Assembly: GCF_013415905.1 (NCBI RefSeq)
Contig: NZ_CP058909.1
Location: forward strand, 434,001 to 498,000
Source: Halosimplex pelagicum
GTDB lineage: Archaea; Halobacteriota; Halobacteria; Halobacteriales; Haloarculaceae
Direction of reading: 5' to 3'
Length of the DNA stretch: 64,000 bases
Shown piece by piece: positions 52,945 through 61,679 of the stretch (position 1 is its first letter; every line of letters begins with the position of its first letter). The notes beneath the pieces were generated by a model. That model worked only from the letters and a program-made list of their open reading frames with translations. It searched no databases and was not told the origin of the DNA. A program made the position numbers and the translations under genes.

Positions 52945-54039
52945 ATGGAGCGACCGACCGTCGCCGTGACGATGGGCGACCCCGCCGGCGTCGGCGCCGA
53001 GGTGGTCGTCGAAGCGTACCCGGCGCTGTGCGACGCCGCGACGCCGCTCGTCGTCGGCGACGCCGACGTACTGCGCGCGGCCGTCGATATCTGCGACAGC
53101 GACCTGACCGTCGAGCCCGTCGACTCGCCGAGCGCGGCGGACGCCGACCCCGGGACGATCCCGGTGCTCGACCTGGACAACGTCGATGCCGACGCCCTGA
53201 CCTACGGCGAGGTCCGCGAGGACTACGGCGCGGCGAGCCTCGAATACGTCGAGCGCGCCATCGAGTTGGCGACCGACGGGGCCGTCGACGCCATCGCGAC
53301 CGCGCCGATCAACAAGCAGGCGACCCGCTGCGCCGGCAGCACCTACGCCGGCCACACGGGGATGCTCGCCGACTACACCGACACCGATGAGTACGCGATG
53401 ATGCTGGTCGAAGGGTTGGCGGACGCCGCCGACGGGAGCGTCGGCGCGGACCTGATCGTCACCCACGTCAGCACCCACGTCCCGCTGACCGAGGCGTGCA
53501 ACAAGGTGTGTCGCGGGCGCGTCCGGACGACGATCGACGTGACCCACGAGGGGCTGCGCGACCTGGGGATCGACGACCCGACCATCGCCGTCGCGGGGCT
53601 GAACCCCCACGCCAGCGACGGCGGCATCCTCGGTATCGCGGAGGGCAGCGAGATCGAACCGGCGGTCGACGACGCCCGGGCGGACGGGCTGGACGTGGTC
53701 GGCCCCGAATCACCGGACACCGTCTTCGCGCAGGCGGCCGGCGGCGCCTACGACTGCGTGGTCGCGATGTACCACGACCAGGGCCACATCCCGATCAAGA
53801 TGCTCGGGTTCGCCAGCGACGACGCCGTCTCCGGCGTCAACGTCACCGCCGGCCTGCCGATCGTCCGCACGAGCGTCGACCACGGCACCGCCTTCGACAT
53901 CGCCGGCGAGGGGTGCGCCAGCGAGGCCAGCATGGTCGACGCCGTCGAGCTCGCCGCGCGCATCGCCCGCAACCGCGCCGCGCGCGACGACGCGCCTGCC
54001 CCCGAGGGGTCCCCCGCCCCGGACGCCGGGAGCGACTGA
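52945..54039 (+). CDS. PdxA-family 4-phospho-hydroxyacid dehydrogenase (PdxA2-like)
   Basis: A 364-residue metal- and NAD-dependent oxidoreductase of the PdxA family. Signatures are VTMGDPAGVGAEVVVEAY, TAPINKQATRCAGSTYAGHT, VTHVSTHVPLTEACNKV and MYHDQGHIPIKMLGFASDDA. In the bacterial D-threonate route a PdxA2 oxidises threonate 4-phosphate and the product loses CO2 to give dihydroxyacetone phosphate. The adjacent kinase makes that assignment likelier than vitamin B6 synthesis (archaea use PdxS/T for that). The C-terminal tail (about 345-364) is disordered. Confidence 0.92.
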   Translation: MERPTVAVTMGDPAGVGAEVVVEAYPALCDAATPLVVGDADVLRAAVDICDSDLTVEPVDSPSAADADPGTIPVLDLDNVDADALTYGEVREDYGAASLEYVERAIELATDGAVDAIATAPINKQATRCAGSTYAGHTGMLADYTDTDEYAMMLVEGLADAADGSVGADLIVTHVSTHVPLTEACNKVCRGRVRTTIDVTHEGLRDLGIDDPTIAVAGLNPHASDGGILGIAEGSEIEPAVDDARADGLDVVGPESPDTVFAQAAGGAYDCVVAMYHDQGHIPIKMLGFASDDAVSGVNVTAGLPIVRTSVDHGTAFDIAGEGCASEASMVDAVELAARIARNRAARDDAPAPEGSPAPDAGSD

Positions 54040-54048
54040 CGGGTCGGG

Positions 54049-54462
54049 TCAGTCCTCGCGCGTCGGAGTCTCCCCTGGCGGGAAGATATCCGACTCGGGC
54101 ATCTCGGCCAGTTCGGCCTCCGGGCCGGGCGGCGCGTAGACCGCGAGCAGTTTCAGCGTCTCCCAGCCCGTGTTCTGCGTGCCGTGCTCGACGCCCTCGG
54201 GGATGTAGATCACCTCGCCGGCGCTCACCTCCCGCGTGTCGCCGTCGACGGTCTGCTCGCCCTCGCCGGCGAGGAAGTAGAGGATCTCGTCGCTGTCGGG
54301 GTGTTCGTGCAGGTCGTGGCCCTCTCCGGGTTCGAGCTGGACGACCCCCGCACTCAGCCGCTCGGAGTCGTTGACCTCGGGACTCGCCATCCACTTGAGC
54401 GTCCCCCAGTCGAACCGCTGTGTCGATACGTCGTCGCCCTCGACGAAGTGCTCGTCTGCCAT
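54049..54462 (-). CDS. Cupin-domain protein
   Basis: A 137-residue single cupin. The first motif is GHDLHEHPDSDEILYFLAGE with His and Glu metal ligands, and the second is VIYIPEGVEHGTQNTGWETL. Start ATG 54462 (MADEHFVEGDDVSTQRFDW). It is convergent with the PdxA-type gene and divergent from the TIM-barrel gene. Cupins beside sugar-acid genes are often isomerases or ligand-binding regulators. Its reaction is unknown. Confidence 0.9.
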   Translation of the reverse strand: MADEHFVEGDDVSTQRFDWGTLKWMASPEVNDSERLSAGVVQLEPGEGHDLHEHPDSDEILYFLAGEGEQTVDGDTREVSAGEVIYIPEGVEHGTQNTGWETLKLLAVYAPPGPEAELAEMPESDIFPPGETPTRED

Positions 54463-54657
54463 GGTCGCGTGCGACCCGTTCGCACCGTCGTCGCTTATCT
54501 GTTCGTACCTGTCGGAATTCGGATCTGGCGCGCAGACCGACCGATCCGGGAACTATCCCGGAACCGTCCGGGTCCCGCCGTCTCGCCGGGGCTGGGGCCG
54601 AACCGGATACCTCCCCGACATCTTGATTAGGTCGTTGGCCGTCCGTCGAACCATACC

Positions 54658-55491
54658 ATGGAATTCAGCCGTGCGGACTCCCTGGCGCGACTCGAATCGG
54701 TCGTCGACAGCGGCGAACCAGTCATCGGCGCGGGCGCGGGGACGGGGATCTCGGCGAAGTTCGCCGAGCGCGGCGGCGTCGACCTGCTGATCATCTACAA
54801 CTCCGGGCGCTACCGGATGAACGGCCGCGGGTCGCTGGCGGGCCTGCTGCCCTACGGCGACGCCAACGAGATCGTCGTCGAGATGGGCCACGAGGTGTTG
54901 CCCGTCGTCGAGGACACGCCCGTCCTCGCCGGCGTCAACGGGACCGACCCGTTCCGCGACATGAGCGTGTTCATCGAGGACCTGAAGCGCCGCGGGTTCT
55001 CCGGCGTGCAGAACTTCCCGACGGTGGGGCTCATCGACGAGGACAGCGGGTTCCGGCAGAACCTCGAAGAGACGGGCATGGGCTACGACCAGGAGGTCGA
55101 GATGATCCGCGAGGCCAGCGAGCAGGGGATGCTCACCTGCCCGTACGTATTCAGCGAGGAGCAGGCCCGCGCGATGACCGAGGCCGGCGCCGACGTGGTC
55201 GTCTCCCACATGGGCCTGACCACCTCGGGCGACATCGGCGCCGAGACCGCGCTCGACCTGGAGACCGCCGCCGAGCGCGTCCAGGCCCACTGCGACGCCG
55301 CCAAGGACGTGAACGAGGACGTGCTGGTCATCTGCCACGGCGGCCCGATCGCCTGGCCCGACGACGCCGAGTACGTGCTCAACAACACCGAGGGCGTCGT
55401 CGGCTTCTTCGGCGCCTCCAGCATCGAACGGCTCCCCACCGAGGGCGCCATCGAGAACCAGGCCCGCGAGTTCAAGGAGATCGACTTCTGA
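54658..55491 (+). CDS. Phosphoenolpyruvate-hydrolase-family TIM-barrel protein (PF09370-type)
   Basis: A 277-residue TIM-barrel protein: VIGAGAGTGISAKFAERGGV, LLIIYNSGRYRMNGRGSLAG, VVEDTPVLAGVNGTDPFRDM, FSGVQNFPTVGLIDEDSGFR and DVVVSHMGLTTSGDIG. These match the family named for a phosphoenolpyruvate hydrolase, which is often encoded next to or fused with a Tm-1-like (UPF0261) protein, as here. I know of no firmly established reaction for the pair. It is followed after 22 bases by the Tm-1-like gene. Confidence 0.88.
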   Translation: MEFSRADSLARLESVVDSGEPVIGAGAGTGISAKFAERGGVDLLIIYNSGRYRMNGRGSLAGLLPYGDANEIVVEMGHEVLPVVEDTPVLAGVNGTDPFRDMSVFIEDLKRRGFSGVQNFPTVGLIDEDSGFRQNLEETGMGYDQEVEMIREASEQGMLTCPYVFSEEQARAMTEAGADVVVSHMGLTTSGDIGAETALDLETAAERVQAHCDAAKDVNEDVLVICHGGPIAWPDDAEYVLNNTEGVVGFFGASSIERLPTEGAIENQAREFKEIDF

Positions 55492-55513
55492 TGGCGCTCC
55501 ACAGGTTCGGGAG

Positions 55514-56740
55514 GTGGCGACCGTGAGCGTCGTGATCGTCGGGACGCTCGACACGAAAGGCGAAGAGATCGCGTTCGCCCGCGACGTGATCGAGGCGCAG
55601 GGAATCGACGTACACGTCGTCGACGTGGGGATCGTGGGCGAACCCGAGTTCGAACCGGACACGTCCGCGAGCGAGGTCACCGAAGCGGCCGGGACGACCC
55701 TCGACGCGCTGCGGGAGGCGGGCGACCGCGGCGAGGCCATCGAGGCGATGGGCGACGGCGCGGCGGCGGTCGCGACGCGGCTCCACGAGGAGGGAGTCCT
55801 CGACGCGGTCCTCGGTCTCGGCGGCTCGGGGAACACGTCGATCGCGGCCGCGGCGATGCGGGAACTCCCCGTCGGCGTCCCGAAGGTGATGGTCTCGACG
55901 ATGGCCTCGGGCGACACCGAGCCCTACGTCGGCGCCCGCGACATCATGATGCTCTACTCCGTCGCGGACATCGAGGGATTGAACCAGCTCTCGCGGCGGG
56001 TCATCTCGAACGCCGCGCTCGCGGTCGTCGGGATGGTCGCCAACGACCCGGCCGTCGAGGTCGAGGACCGTCCGACCGTCGGGATCACGATGTTCGGCGT
56101 CACCACGCCCTGCGTCCAGACCGCCCGCGAGCACCTCGAAGACCGCGGCTACGAGACGATCGTCTTCCACGCCACCGGGACGGGCGGCCGGGCGATGGAG
56201 TCGCTGATCGAGGAGGGCGTCATCGACGGCGTGCTCGATATCACGACGACCGAGTGGGCGGACGAACTCGTCGGCGGCGTCCTGAGCGCCGGGCCCGAGC
56301 GGCTGGACGCCGCCGCCGAGGCGGGGATCCCACAGGTCGTCTCCGTCGGCGCGCTGGACATGGTGAACTTCGGCCCGCGCGACTCGGTCCCCGAGGAGTT
56401 CGAGGGGCGGCAGTTCCACGTCCACAACCCGCAGGTGACGCTCATGCGGACGACGCCCGAGGAGAACGCCGAACTCGGTGAGATACTGGCGGCGAAACTG
56501 AACGCGGCGACCGGACCGACGGCGCTCGCGCTCCCGCTCGACGGCGTCTCGATGCTCGACGTCGAGGGCGAGCCCTTCCACGACCCGGAGGCCGACGCGG
56601 CGCTGTTCGACGCGCTCCGGGACGGCCTCGACGACGATGTCGAACTGATCGAGGTCGACGCGGCGATCAACGACGACGAGTTCGCGCGGACGGTCGCCGA
56701 GCGGCTGGACGAGTCGATGCGGGCGGCCGGCGTCGTCTGA
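55514..56740 (+). CDS. Tm-1-like ATP-binding domain protein (UPF0261)
   Basis: A 408-residue protein of the UPF0261/Tm-1-like family. Recognised blocks are VVIVGTLDTKGEEIAFARDV, AVLGLGGSGNTSIAAAAMRE, VPKVMVSTMASGDTEPYVGA, DIMMLYSVADIEGLNQLSRR, VFHATGTGGRAMESLIEEGV and DGVLDITTTEWADELVGGVL. The family name comes from the tomato Tm-1 resistance protein; the prokaryotic role is unknown. It starts at GTG 55514 or the GTG at 55523, shortly after the TIM-barrel gene, and is probably co-transcribed with it. Confidence 0.9.
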   Translation: MATVSVVIVGTLDTKGEEIAFARDVIEAQGIDVHVVDVGIVGEPEFEPDTSASEVTEAAGTTLDALREAGDRGEAIEAMGDGAAAVATRLHEEGVLDAVLGLGGSGNTSIAAAAMRELPVGVPKVMVSTMASGDTEPYVGARDIMMLYSVADIEGLNQLSRRVISNAALAVVGMVANDPAVEVEDRPTVGITMFGVTTPCVQTAREHLEDRGYETIVFHATGTGGRAMESLIEEGVIDGVLDITTTEWADELVGGVLSAGPERLDAAAEAGIPQVVSVGALDMVNFGPRDSVPEEFEGRQFHVHNPQVTLMRTTPEENAELGEILAAKLNAATGPTALALPLDGVSMLDVEGEPFHDPEADAALFDALRDGLDDDVELIEVDAAINDDEFARTVAERLDESMRAAGVV

Positions 56741-56786
56741 GTGCCGGTTGCCCGCTCGGCGGGGGAACTGCCGGGCGGCGGACCGC

Positions 56787-57839
56787 TCACTCGCCGTCGT
56801 CGGCCGACCACCGGAGTTCGAGCGTGACCGGGTCGCTGACGAACGGGAGCCGCGACTCCTCGGCGTCGACTTCGACGCTGTCCGGCGGCGGCAGGTCGAC
56901 CGTCTCGCCGTCGACGGTGAGCGTCACGCGCTCGGCGTTCGGGAGGTCCCGCTGGAGGTCGCGGACGGTCGTGCGGAGCGCCGCGCCGTCGACGGGACCG
57001 CGCCCGGCCGCCCCTTCGCTATCGCGCGGTTGCCCGCCGACCACAGGGCGGATGTCCACGTCCCGCGAGCGGTTGCCGAGGACGGCGTTGACCGCGACGC
57101 CGACGAGGACGACGAGCCCGCTGAAGTACAGCCACGTCAGGAAGACGAGCAGGCCCGCGAGCACGTCGCCCGAGGAGGCCTCGCCGCGGAACTGCACGTA
57201 GAAACGAAAGACCGTCTCGAAGACCGTCAGGCCGACGGCGGCGACGGCGACGCCCGGGACGGCCTCGCGGACGAGCATCTCGGGTTCGTCGGGGAAGACG
57301 TAGTACATCGGGAGCAGGGCGAGCGCGAGCGCGAGGATCTGCACGAGCCGACCGACCAGCCAGCCGGCGGGCCCGTCGAACTGCACGGCCCGGTTGAGGG
57401 TTGCGGCGACGACGATCACTGCGGCGACGCAGACGAAGACGACGGCGCCGTCGACGAACTGGTCGACCAGCGTGTTCTCCGCCGACGACTCGTAGATGTC
57501 GGAGAAGGCGGTGTCGAGCCCGCGGAAGATCCGCAGCGTTCCCCAGACGAGCACCGCGATCCCGATGAGGGAAGCGCCTGTCGAGGCCGACTGCAGCTCG
57601 CCGACGAGCGCGTCGGCGGCGCCGGGCGTGAGCGCCGCCCGCGTCAGCTCGATGATCCCCTGCTCGATATCGGAGCGCCCGGCGGCCGAGACGGCCGCGA
57701 GCACCAGCAGCAGGAGGGGGAGTATCGAGACGAACGCGTGGTAGGCGATGCTCCCCGCCATGAACGTCACCCGCTCGGTGTGCAGCTCGTGGACGACCGC
57801 CCGCCCCACCGTCAGCGCCCGGCTGACCCGTCGATCCAT
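56787..57839 (-). CDS. YihY/BrkB family membrane protein, second copy, with C-terminal extension
   Basis: A 350-residue protein with about six membrane helices and the family strings VTFMAGSIAYHAFVSILPLL, IGIAVLVWGTLRIFRGLDTA and VFLTWLYFSGLVVLVGVAVN. Unlike the copy at 18845, it has a soluble C-terminal extension of about 90 residues (about 260-350) ending TLELRWSADDGE. Start ATG 57839 (MDRRVSRALTVGRAVVHEL). Convergent with the Tm-1-like gene, 46 bases apart. Confidence 0.88.
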   Translation of the reverse strand: MDRRVSRALTVGRAVVHELHTERVTFMAGSIAYHAFVSILPLLLLVLAAVSAAGRSDIEQGIIELTRAALTPGAADALVGELQSASTGASLIGIAVLVWGTLRIFRGLDTAFSDIYESSAENTLVDQFVDGAVVFVCVAAVIVVAATLNRAVQFDGPAGWLVGRLVQILALALALLPMYYVFPDEPEMLVREAVPGVAVAAVGLTVFETVFRFYVQFRGEASSGDVLAGLLVFLTWLYFSGLVVLVGVAVNAVLGNRSRDVDIRPVVGGQPRDSEGAAGRGPVDGAALRTTVRDLQRDLPNAERVTLTVDGETVDLPPPDSVEVDAEESRLPFVSDPVTLELRWSADDGE

Positions 57840-58043
57840 GGCCGGCCTGTCGACGGGGCGGGGCAAAAAGCCGCGGTCGCCCCCTCTCGACCGCCCCGGG
57901 GTGGCGTGTCGGCGCGAACGTTTATTCGCCGGCCGACACAACGTGTCGCCCATGACCGAGTCGCGCGTCGACGATGGGGTGTGCCCCACCGATAGCGGAC
58001 CGTCCGGCGCCGACGAGAGGTCGTCCGTCGCCGACGGGAGGTC

Positions 58044-59255
58044 GTGAGCGTGCCCACCGTGGGCTTCTGGGCGCTGGTCGTGCTCGCGACGGTCGTGAGC
58101 CTCGGCACCGCCTGGACGCTGGGCGCCAACAGCAACTCCCCGCCCTTCGCCCCCGCGATCGGCGCCAACGCCATCTCGACGATGCGGGCCGCCTTCCTCA
58201 TCGGTATCCTCGCCGCCGCCGGCGCGCTCACGCAGGGCGGCGCCATCTCCGAGACGGTCGGCGCCGGCCTCATCGACGGCGTCGCCATCACCTCGCTGGC
58301 GGCCACGGCCGGCCTGCTGACCGCCACCGCGTTCATGGCCTTCGGCGTCTACTCCGGCTACCCCGTCCCCGCCGCCTTCGCGACGACCGGCGCGATGGTC
58401 GGCGTCGGCCGAGCGCTGGGCGGCGACCCCGCCTTCGGGACCTACCGCCGGATCGCGACCTTCTGGGTGCTCGTCCCGCCGGTCTCGGGCGGCCTCGCCT
58501 ACCTCACCGCGACGATCCTCCGCCGCGACGACATCCCCGAGACGGTCGGCGTCCCCGTGCTGGCGGCCGTCGTCGGCGCCATCGTCGCCAACGTGCAGTT
58601 GAGCGTCATCCCGTCGGGCCCCGACGCCACGCAGAACTCCCTGGCCGGCCTGGGGAGCGATATCGTCGGTCTCTCACCCGTGGCCGGGATCGAACCGACC
58701 GTCGCCGTCGTGACGGTCGCCCTGGCCGCGCTGAGCTTCCAGTTCATCCGCCGGAGAACGCAGGAGTCCGTCGACAAAGGCATCCGAACCTTCCTCGTCG
58801 TCCTCGGGAGCGTCGTCGCCTTCTCCAGCGGCGGGAGCCAGGTCGGGCTGGCGACCGGCCCGCTCGAAAACCTCTACAGCGCCGAGCTGGGACTGCCGGG
58901 GATCGTCCTGCTGGCCGTCGGCGCCGTCGGCATCCTCGGCGGGGCCTGGATGGGCGCGCCGCGACTCCTCCAGGCGACTTCCCGGGAGTACGCCTCGCTG
59001 GGCATCCGCCGGTCGATCGCCGCGCTGGTTCCCGGATTCGTCATCGCCCAGCTCGCCATCGCGCTGGGGATCCCCATCTCGTTCAACAACATCATCATCT
59101 CCGGCGTCATCGGCGGCGGCCTCGCGGGCGGCTCGGCCGGCGTCTCTCGCCGGAAGATCGGCGTGACGCTAGCCTTCTGGGTCGTCACCCTCGTCACCTC
59201 GATCGCCGTCGGGTTCGGCCTCTACCGGGTGTTCGAAGCGGTCCTGGGCGGCTGA
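58044..59255 (+). CDS. PiT-family inorganic phosphate transporter
   Basis: A 403-residue membrane protein with about ten helices and two PHO4-type repeats, in LGANSNSPPFAPAIGANAIS with the following TMRAA, and IPISFNNIIISGVIGGGLAG (family normally GANDxAN-type). Cation-coupled phosphate uptake is the expected role. The start is a GTG (58044); a Val three codons later is a possible alternative. Divergent from the BrkB gene with about 200 bases between. Confidence 0.85.
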   Translation: MSVPTVGFWALVVLATVVSLGTAWTLGANSNSPPFAPAIGANAISTMRAAFLIGILAAAGALTQGGAISETVGAGLIDGVAITSLAATAGLLTATAFMAFGVYSGYPVPAAFATTGAMVGVGRALGGDPAFGTYRRIATFWVLVPPVSGGLAYLTATILRRDDIPETVGVPVLAAVVGAIVANVQLSVIPSGPDATQNSLAGLGSDIVGLSPVAGIEPTVAVVTVALAALSFQFIRRRTQESVDKGIRTFLVVLGSVVAFSSGGSQVGLATGPLENLYSAELGLPGIVLLAVGAVGILGGAWMGAPRLLQATSREYASLGIRRSIAALVPGFVIAQLAIALGIPISFNNIIISGVIGGGLAGGSAGVSRRKIGVTLAFWVVTLVTSIAVGFGLYRVFEAVLGG

Positions 59256-59306
59256 CGCGGACCGGAGTCACTGGGTTCGACACGAAACGGAGGGCCAACC
59301 CGCAAG

Positions 59307-60683
59307 TTAGTCGACGCGAATTCCGGAGACGGCGTCGTGGAGCCGGTCGGCGAGGTCCTCGGCGCGGTCGGCCGAGCGGGCCTCGGCGTACACCCGGACG
59401 ACGGGCTCGGTGCCGGAGGGGCGGGCGAGCGTCCAGCCGTCGCCGTAGTCGAGGCGGTAGCCGTCGGTGGTGTCGAGTTCGGCGACCGACTCCTCGGCGG
59501 CGCGTTCGATGGCGTCGAGCATGGCCTCGCGCTGGCGCTCGCTGTCGTAGGCCACGTCGCGGCGGACGTTCACGTAGTCGTCGTAGCGCGCGGCGAGCGC
59601 GCTGGCGGGCTCGCCCCGGCGGGCGAGCAGTTCGCAGAACCGAGCGGCGGTGTAGGCGCCGTCGCGGGCGATCCGGTAGCCCGGGAACAGGACGCCGCCG
59701 TTGCCCTCGCCGGCGACCGGGACGGACTCGCCGGTCGCCAGCAGGTCGCGGATGCGCGAGACGATGTACGTCGACCCGATGGGCGTCAGGGAGAGCTCCG
59801 CGCCGGCCGCCTCGACCACGTCGACGAGGCGCTGGGAGGCGTTGACGGCGGAGACGACGGTGTCGCCCTCGTCGAGAGCGTCGGCGGCCAGCGCCGCGAG
59901 GGCGGCGCCGCCCTCGACGTGGTCGCCCCGCTCGTCGACGAAGATGGCGCGGTCGGCGTCGCCGTCGTGGGCGACGCCCAGGTCGGCGTCCGTGGCATGG
60001 ACGAACCGCCGGAGGTCGCCGAGGTTGCTCTCGACGGGCTCGGGGTCGCGACCGGGGAAGTGGCCGTCGGGCTGGGCGTGGATCGTCTTGACGCGACAGC
60101 CTAGCCGCCGGAAGAAGTCGGGGCTCGTGACCGCGCCGGCGCCGTGGCCGGGGTCGACCGCGACGGTCAACTCGGCCTCGGCGACGGCCTCGCGGTCGAC
60201 GGCGGCGAGCAACTCGTCGACGTAGGCGCGGGCGGCGCCGTCGACCGAGCGGCTAGTCCCGGTCTCGTCCCAGCCGACGCGGTGGGGCGCCTCGTCGAGC
60301 AGCCGGGACTCGATGGCTTCGAGGCGTTCGCGCGGGAGCTCGACGCCGTCGGCGCCGACGAGCTTGATGCCGTTGTACTCGGGGGGGTTGTGCGAGGCGG
60401 TGACCATCAGGCCGGGGACGCCCTCCCGTTCGGCGTAGGCCTGGAGGCCGGGCGTGGGGACGACGCCGAGGCGGTCGATGTCGACGCCGACGCTGGCGAG
60501 GCCGCTGGCGGCGGAGTCGACGAGCATCGGGCCGGTTCGGCGGGTGTCGCGGGCGACGGCCACGCGGTCGACGCCCCCCGCGCGCCAGACGGTCCCCGCC
60601 GCCTGCGCCACGTCGGTGGCGTCGCCCGGCGTGAGGTCGTCGTTGACCACGCCGCGCACGCCGCTGGACCCGAAGACCCTCAT
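59307..60683 (-). CDS. glmM: Phosphoglucosamine mutase / phosphomannomutase
   Basis: A 458-residue alpha-D-phosphohexomutase. It has the catalytic serine loop VTASHNPPEYNGIKL (about 94-108), the metal loop AHDGDADRAIFV, a sugar loop GEGNGGVLFPG, and the phosphate loop RPSGTEPVVRVYAEA (about 421-435). It interconverts hexose 1- and 6-phosphates for glycan and surface-layer sugar synthesis. Glucosamine versus mannose specificity is not decidable by eye. Confidence 0.88.
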   Translation of the reverse strand: MRVFGSSGVRGVVNDDLTPGDATDVAQAAGTVWRAGGVDRVAVARDTRRTGPMLVDSAASGLASVGVDIDRLGVVPTPGLQAYAEREGVPGLMVTASHNPPEYNGIKLVGADGVELPRERLEAIESRLLDEAPHRVGWDETGTSRSVDGAARAYVDELLAAVDREAVAEAELTVAVDPGHGAGAVTSPDFFRRLGCRVKTIHAQPDGHFPGRDPEPVESNLGDLRRFVHATDADLGVAHDGDADRAIFVDERGDHVEGGAALAALAADALDEGDTVVSAVNASQRLVDVVEAAGAELSLTPIGSTYIVSRIRDLLATGESVPVAGEGNGGVLFPGYRIARDGAYTAARFCELLARRGEPASALAARYDDYVNVRRDVAYDSERQREAMLDAIERAAEESVAELDTTDGYRLDYGDGWTLARPSGTEPVVRVYAEARSADRAEDLADRLHDAVSGIRVD

Positions 60684-60846
60684 TGGGGACTAGTCAGCGG
60701 TCCGGCCGCATAGTGGTTCCGGAGCGCGACGGGCGGCCGTCGCGGTGGCGGTCGTCCGCCTCCTCGCCGTCGCAAGCGCGCGGGCGACGGCGGCGTCGCC
60801 AGCGCGTATCGAACCGGCTAAACCGCGGGGTACCGACCGTGCAGGT

Positions 60847-61404
60847 ATGGACACCCAGGGACTCACCGACGCGCTCCGGGCGGCCGACGCCGTGAAGTTC
60901 GGCGAGTTCGAGCTCTCCCACGGCGGCACCTCGAACTACTACGTCGACAAGTACCTCTTCGAGACCGACCCCGACTGCCTCGAAGCGATCGGCGAGGCGT
61001 TCGCCGACCACCTCGCGCGGACGACCGACGGCGAGACCACGCTCGCCGGCGTCGCGCTGGGCGCCGTCCCGCTGGTCGCGGTCACGAGCGTCGCGTCGGG
61101 CTCTCCCTACGTCATCGTCCGCAAGCAGCAGAAGGAGTACGGCACCGCCAACCTCGTCGAGGGCGAACTCGCCGACGGCGAGGAGGTCGTGGTGCTGGAG
61201 GACATCGCCACGACCGGCCAGAGCGCCGTCGACGCCGCCGAGGCGCTGCGGGAGGCCGGCGCCGTCGTAAATCGCGTGGTCGTCGTCGTCGACCGCGAGG
61301 AGGGTGCCGCCGAGAACCTCGCCGAGCACGACCTCGAACTGGAGTCGCTCGTGACCGCATCGGACCTGCTGGACGACGCCCCCGAAGACGTGGACGCGGC
61401 CTGA
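60847..61404 (+). CDS. pyrE: Orotate phosphoribosyltransferase
   Basis: Makes orotidine 5'-monophosphate from orotate and PRPP in pyrimidine synthesis. It has 185 residues. The start ATG 60847 gives [20 protein letters not shown] with [19 protein letters not shown], then [40 protein letters not shown] and the PRPP loop [20 protein letters not shown]. Confidence 0.96.
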   Translation: MDTQGLTDALRAADAVKFGEFELSHGGTSNYYVDKYLFETDPDCLEAIGEAFADHLARTTDGETTLAGVALGAVPLVAVTSVASGSPYVIVRKQQKEYGTANLVEGELADGEEVVVLEDIATTGQSAVDAAEALREAGAVVNRVVVVVDREEGAAENLAEHDLELESLVTASDLLDDAPEDVDAA

Positions 61405-61530
61405 CGCCGGCAGCACGCTCCGACGGTTTCGATTCCCGCGAAATTCACCGGCCCGTCGACGGCGGTGTCCGGCTCTCCCTCGCCTGTGAATCACACGCAC
61501 GGCAGTCGCGGGCCGGCACACGTCACAACG

Positions 61531-61538
61531 CTTTTATC
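61531..61538 (+). promoter_or_regulatory. Predicted TATA box of thrS
   Basis: CTTTTATC, about 27 bases before A61561, predicts transcription from about 61560. That leaves a 120-base leader before the thrS start, long for a haloarchaeon. Confidence 0.55.
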
Positions 61539-61560
61539 CGAAAGCGCGTTAGCGGAGAGC

Positions 61561-61679
61561 AAGATGGCAGGTGACTGCTTTACAGGCGGGCTCCGCGCCC
61601 CATAACCAGTCACTGTCATGTTCTCGCGCTCGTCGTTCGCTGTCCGACAGCGACGCGTGGCGCGGTGGAGGCAGATGAC
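61561..61679 (+). other. Structured 5' leader of thrS
   Basis: Between the predicted transcription start and the thrS ATG lies a hairpin: GTGACTG (61571-61577) pairs with CAGTCAC (61607-61613), enclosing a smaller GGGC/GCCC stem (61588-61591 with 61597-61600). It also holds a 13-codon open frame. A regulatory role (attenuation, autoregulation or a small RNA) is inferred. Confidence 0.5.
61564..61605 (+). CDS. Possible 13-codon upstream reading frame in the thrS leader
   Basis: ATG at 61564 starts MAGDCFTGGLRAP and stops at TAA 61603-61605. Its ATG is within a few bases of the predicted transcription start, as for a leaderless message, and the frame runs through one arm of the hairpin. It has one threonine codon (ACA, unusual in GC-rich genes). 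Coding is unproven. Confidence 0.4.
   Translation: MAGDCFTGGLRAP

Noticed and set aside
52945..54039. Vitamin B6 biosynthesis role for the PdxA-like gene
   Set aside because: Archaea generally make pyridoxal phosphate by PdxS/PdxT, and the adjacent DUF1537 kinase fits the PdxA2 tetronate role.
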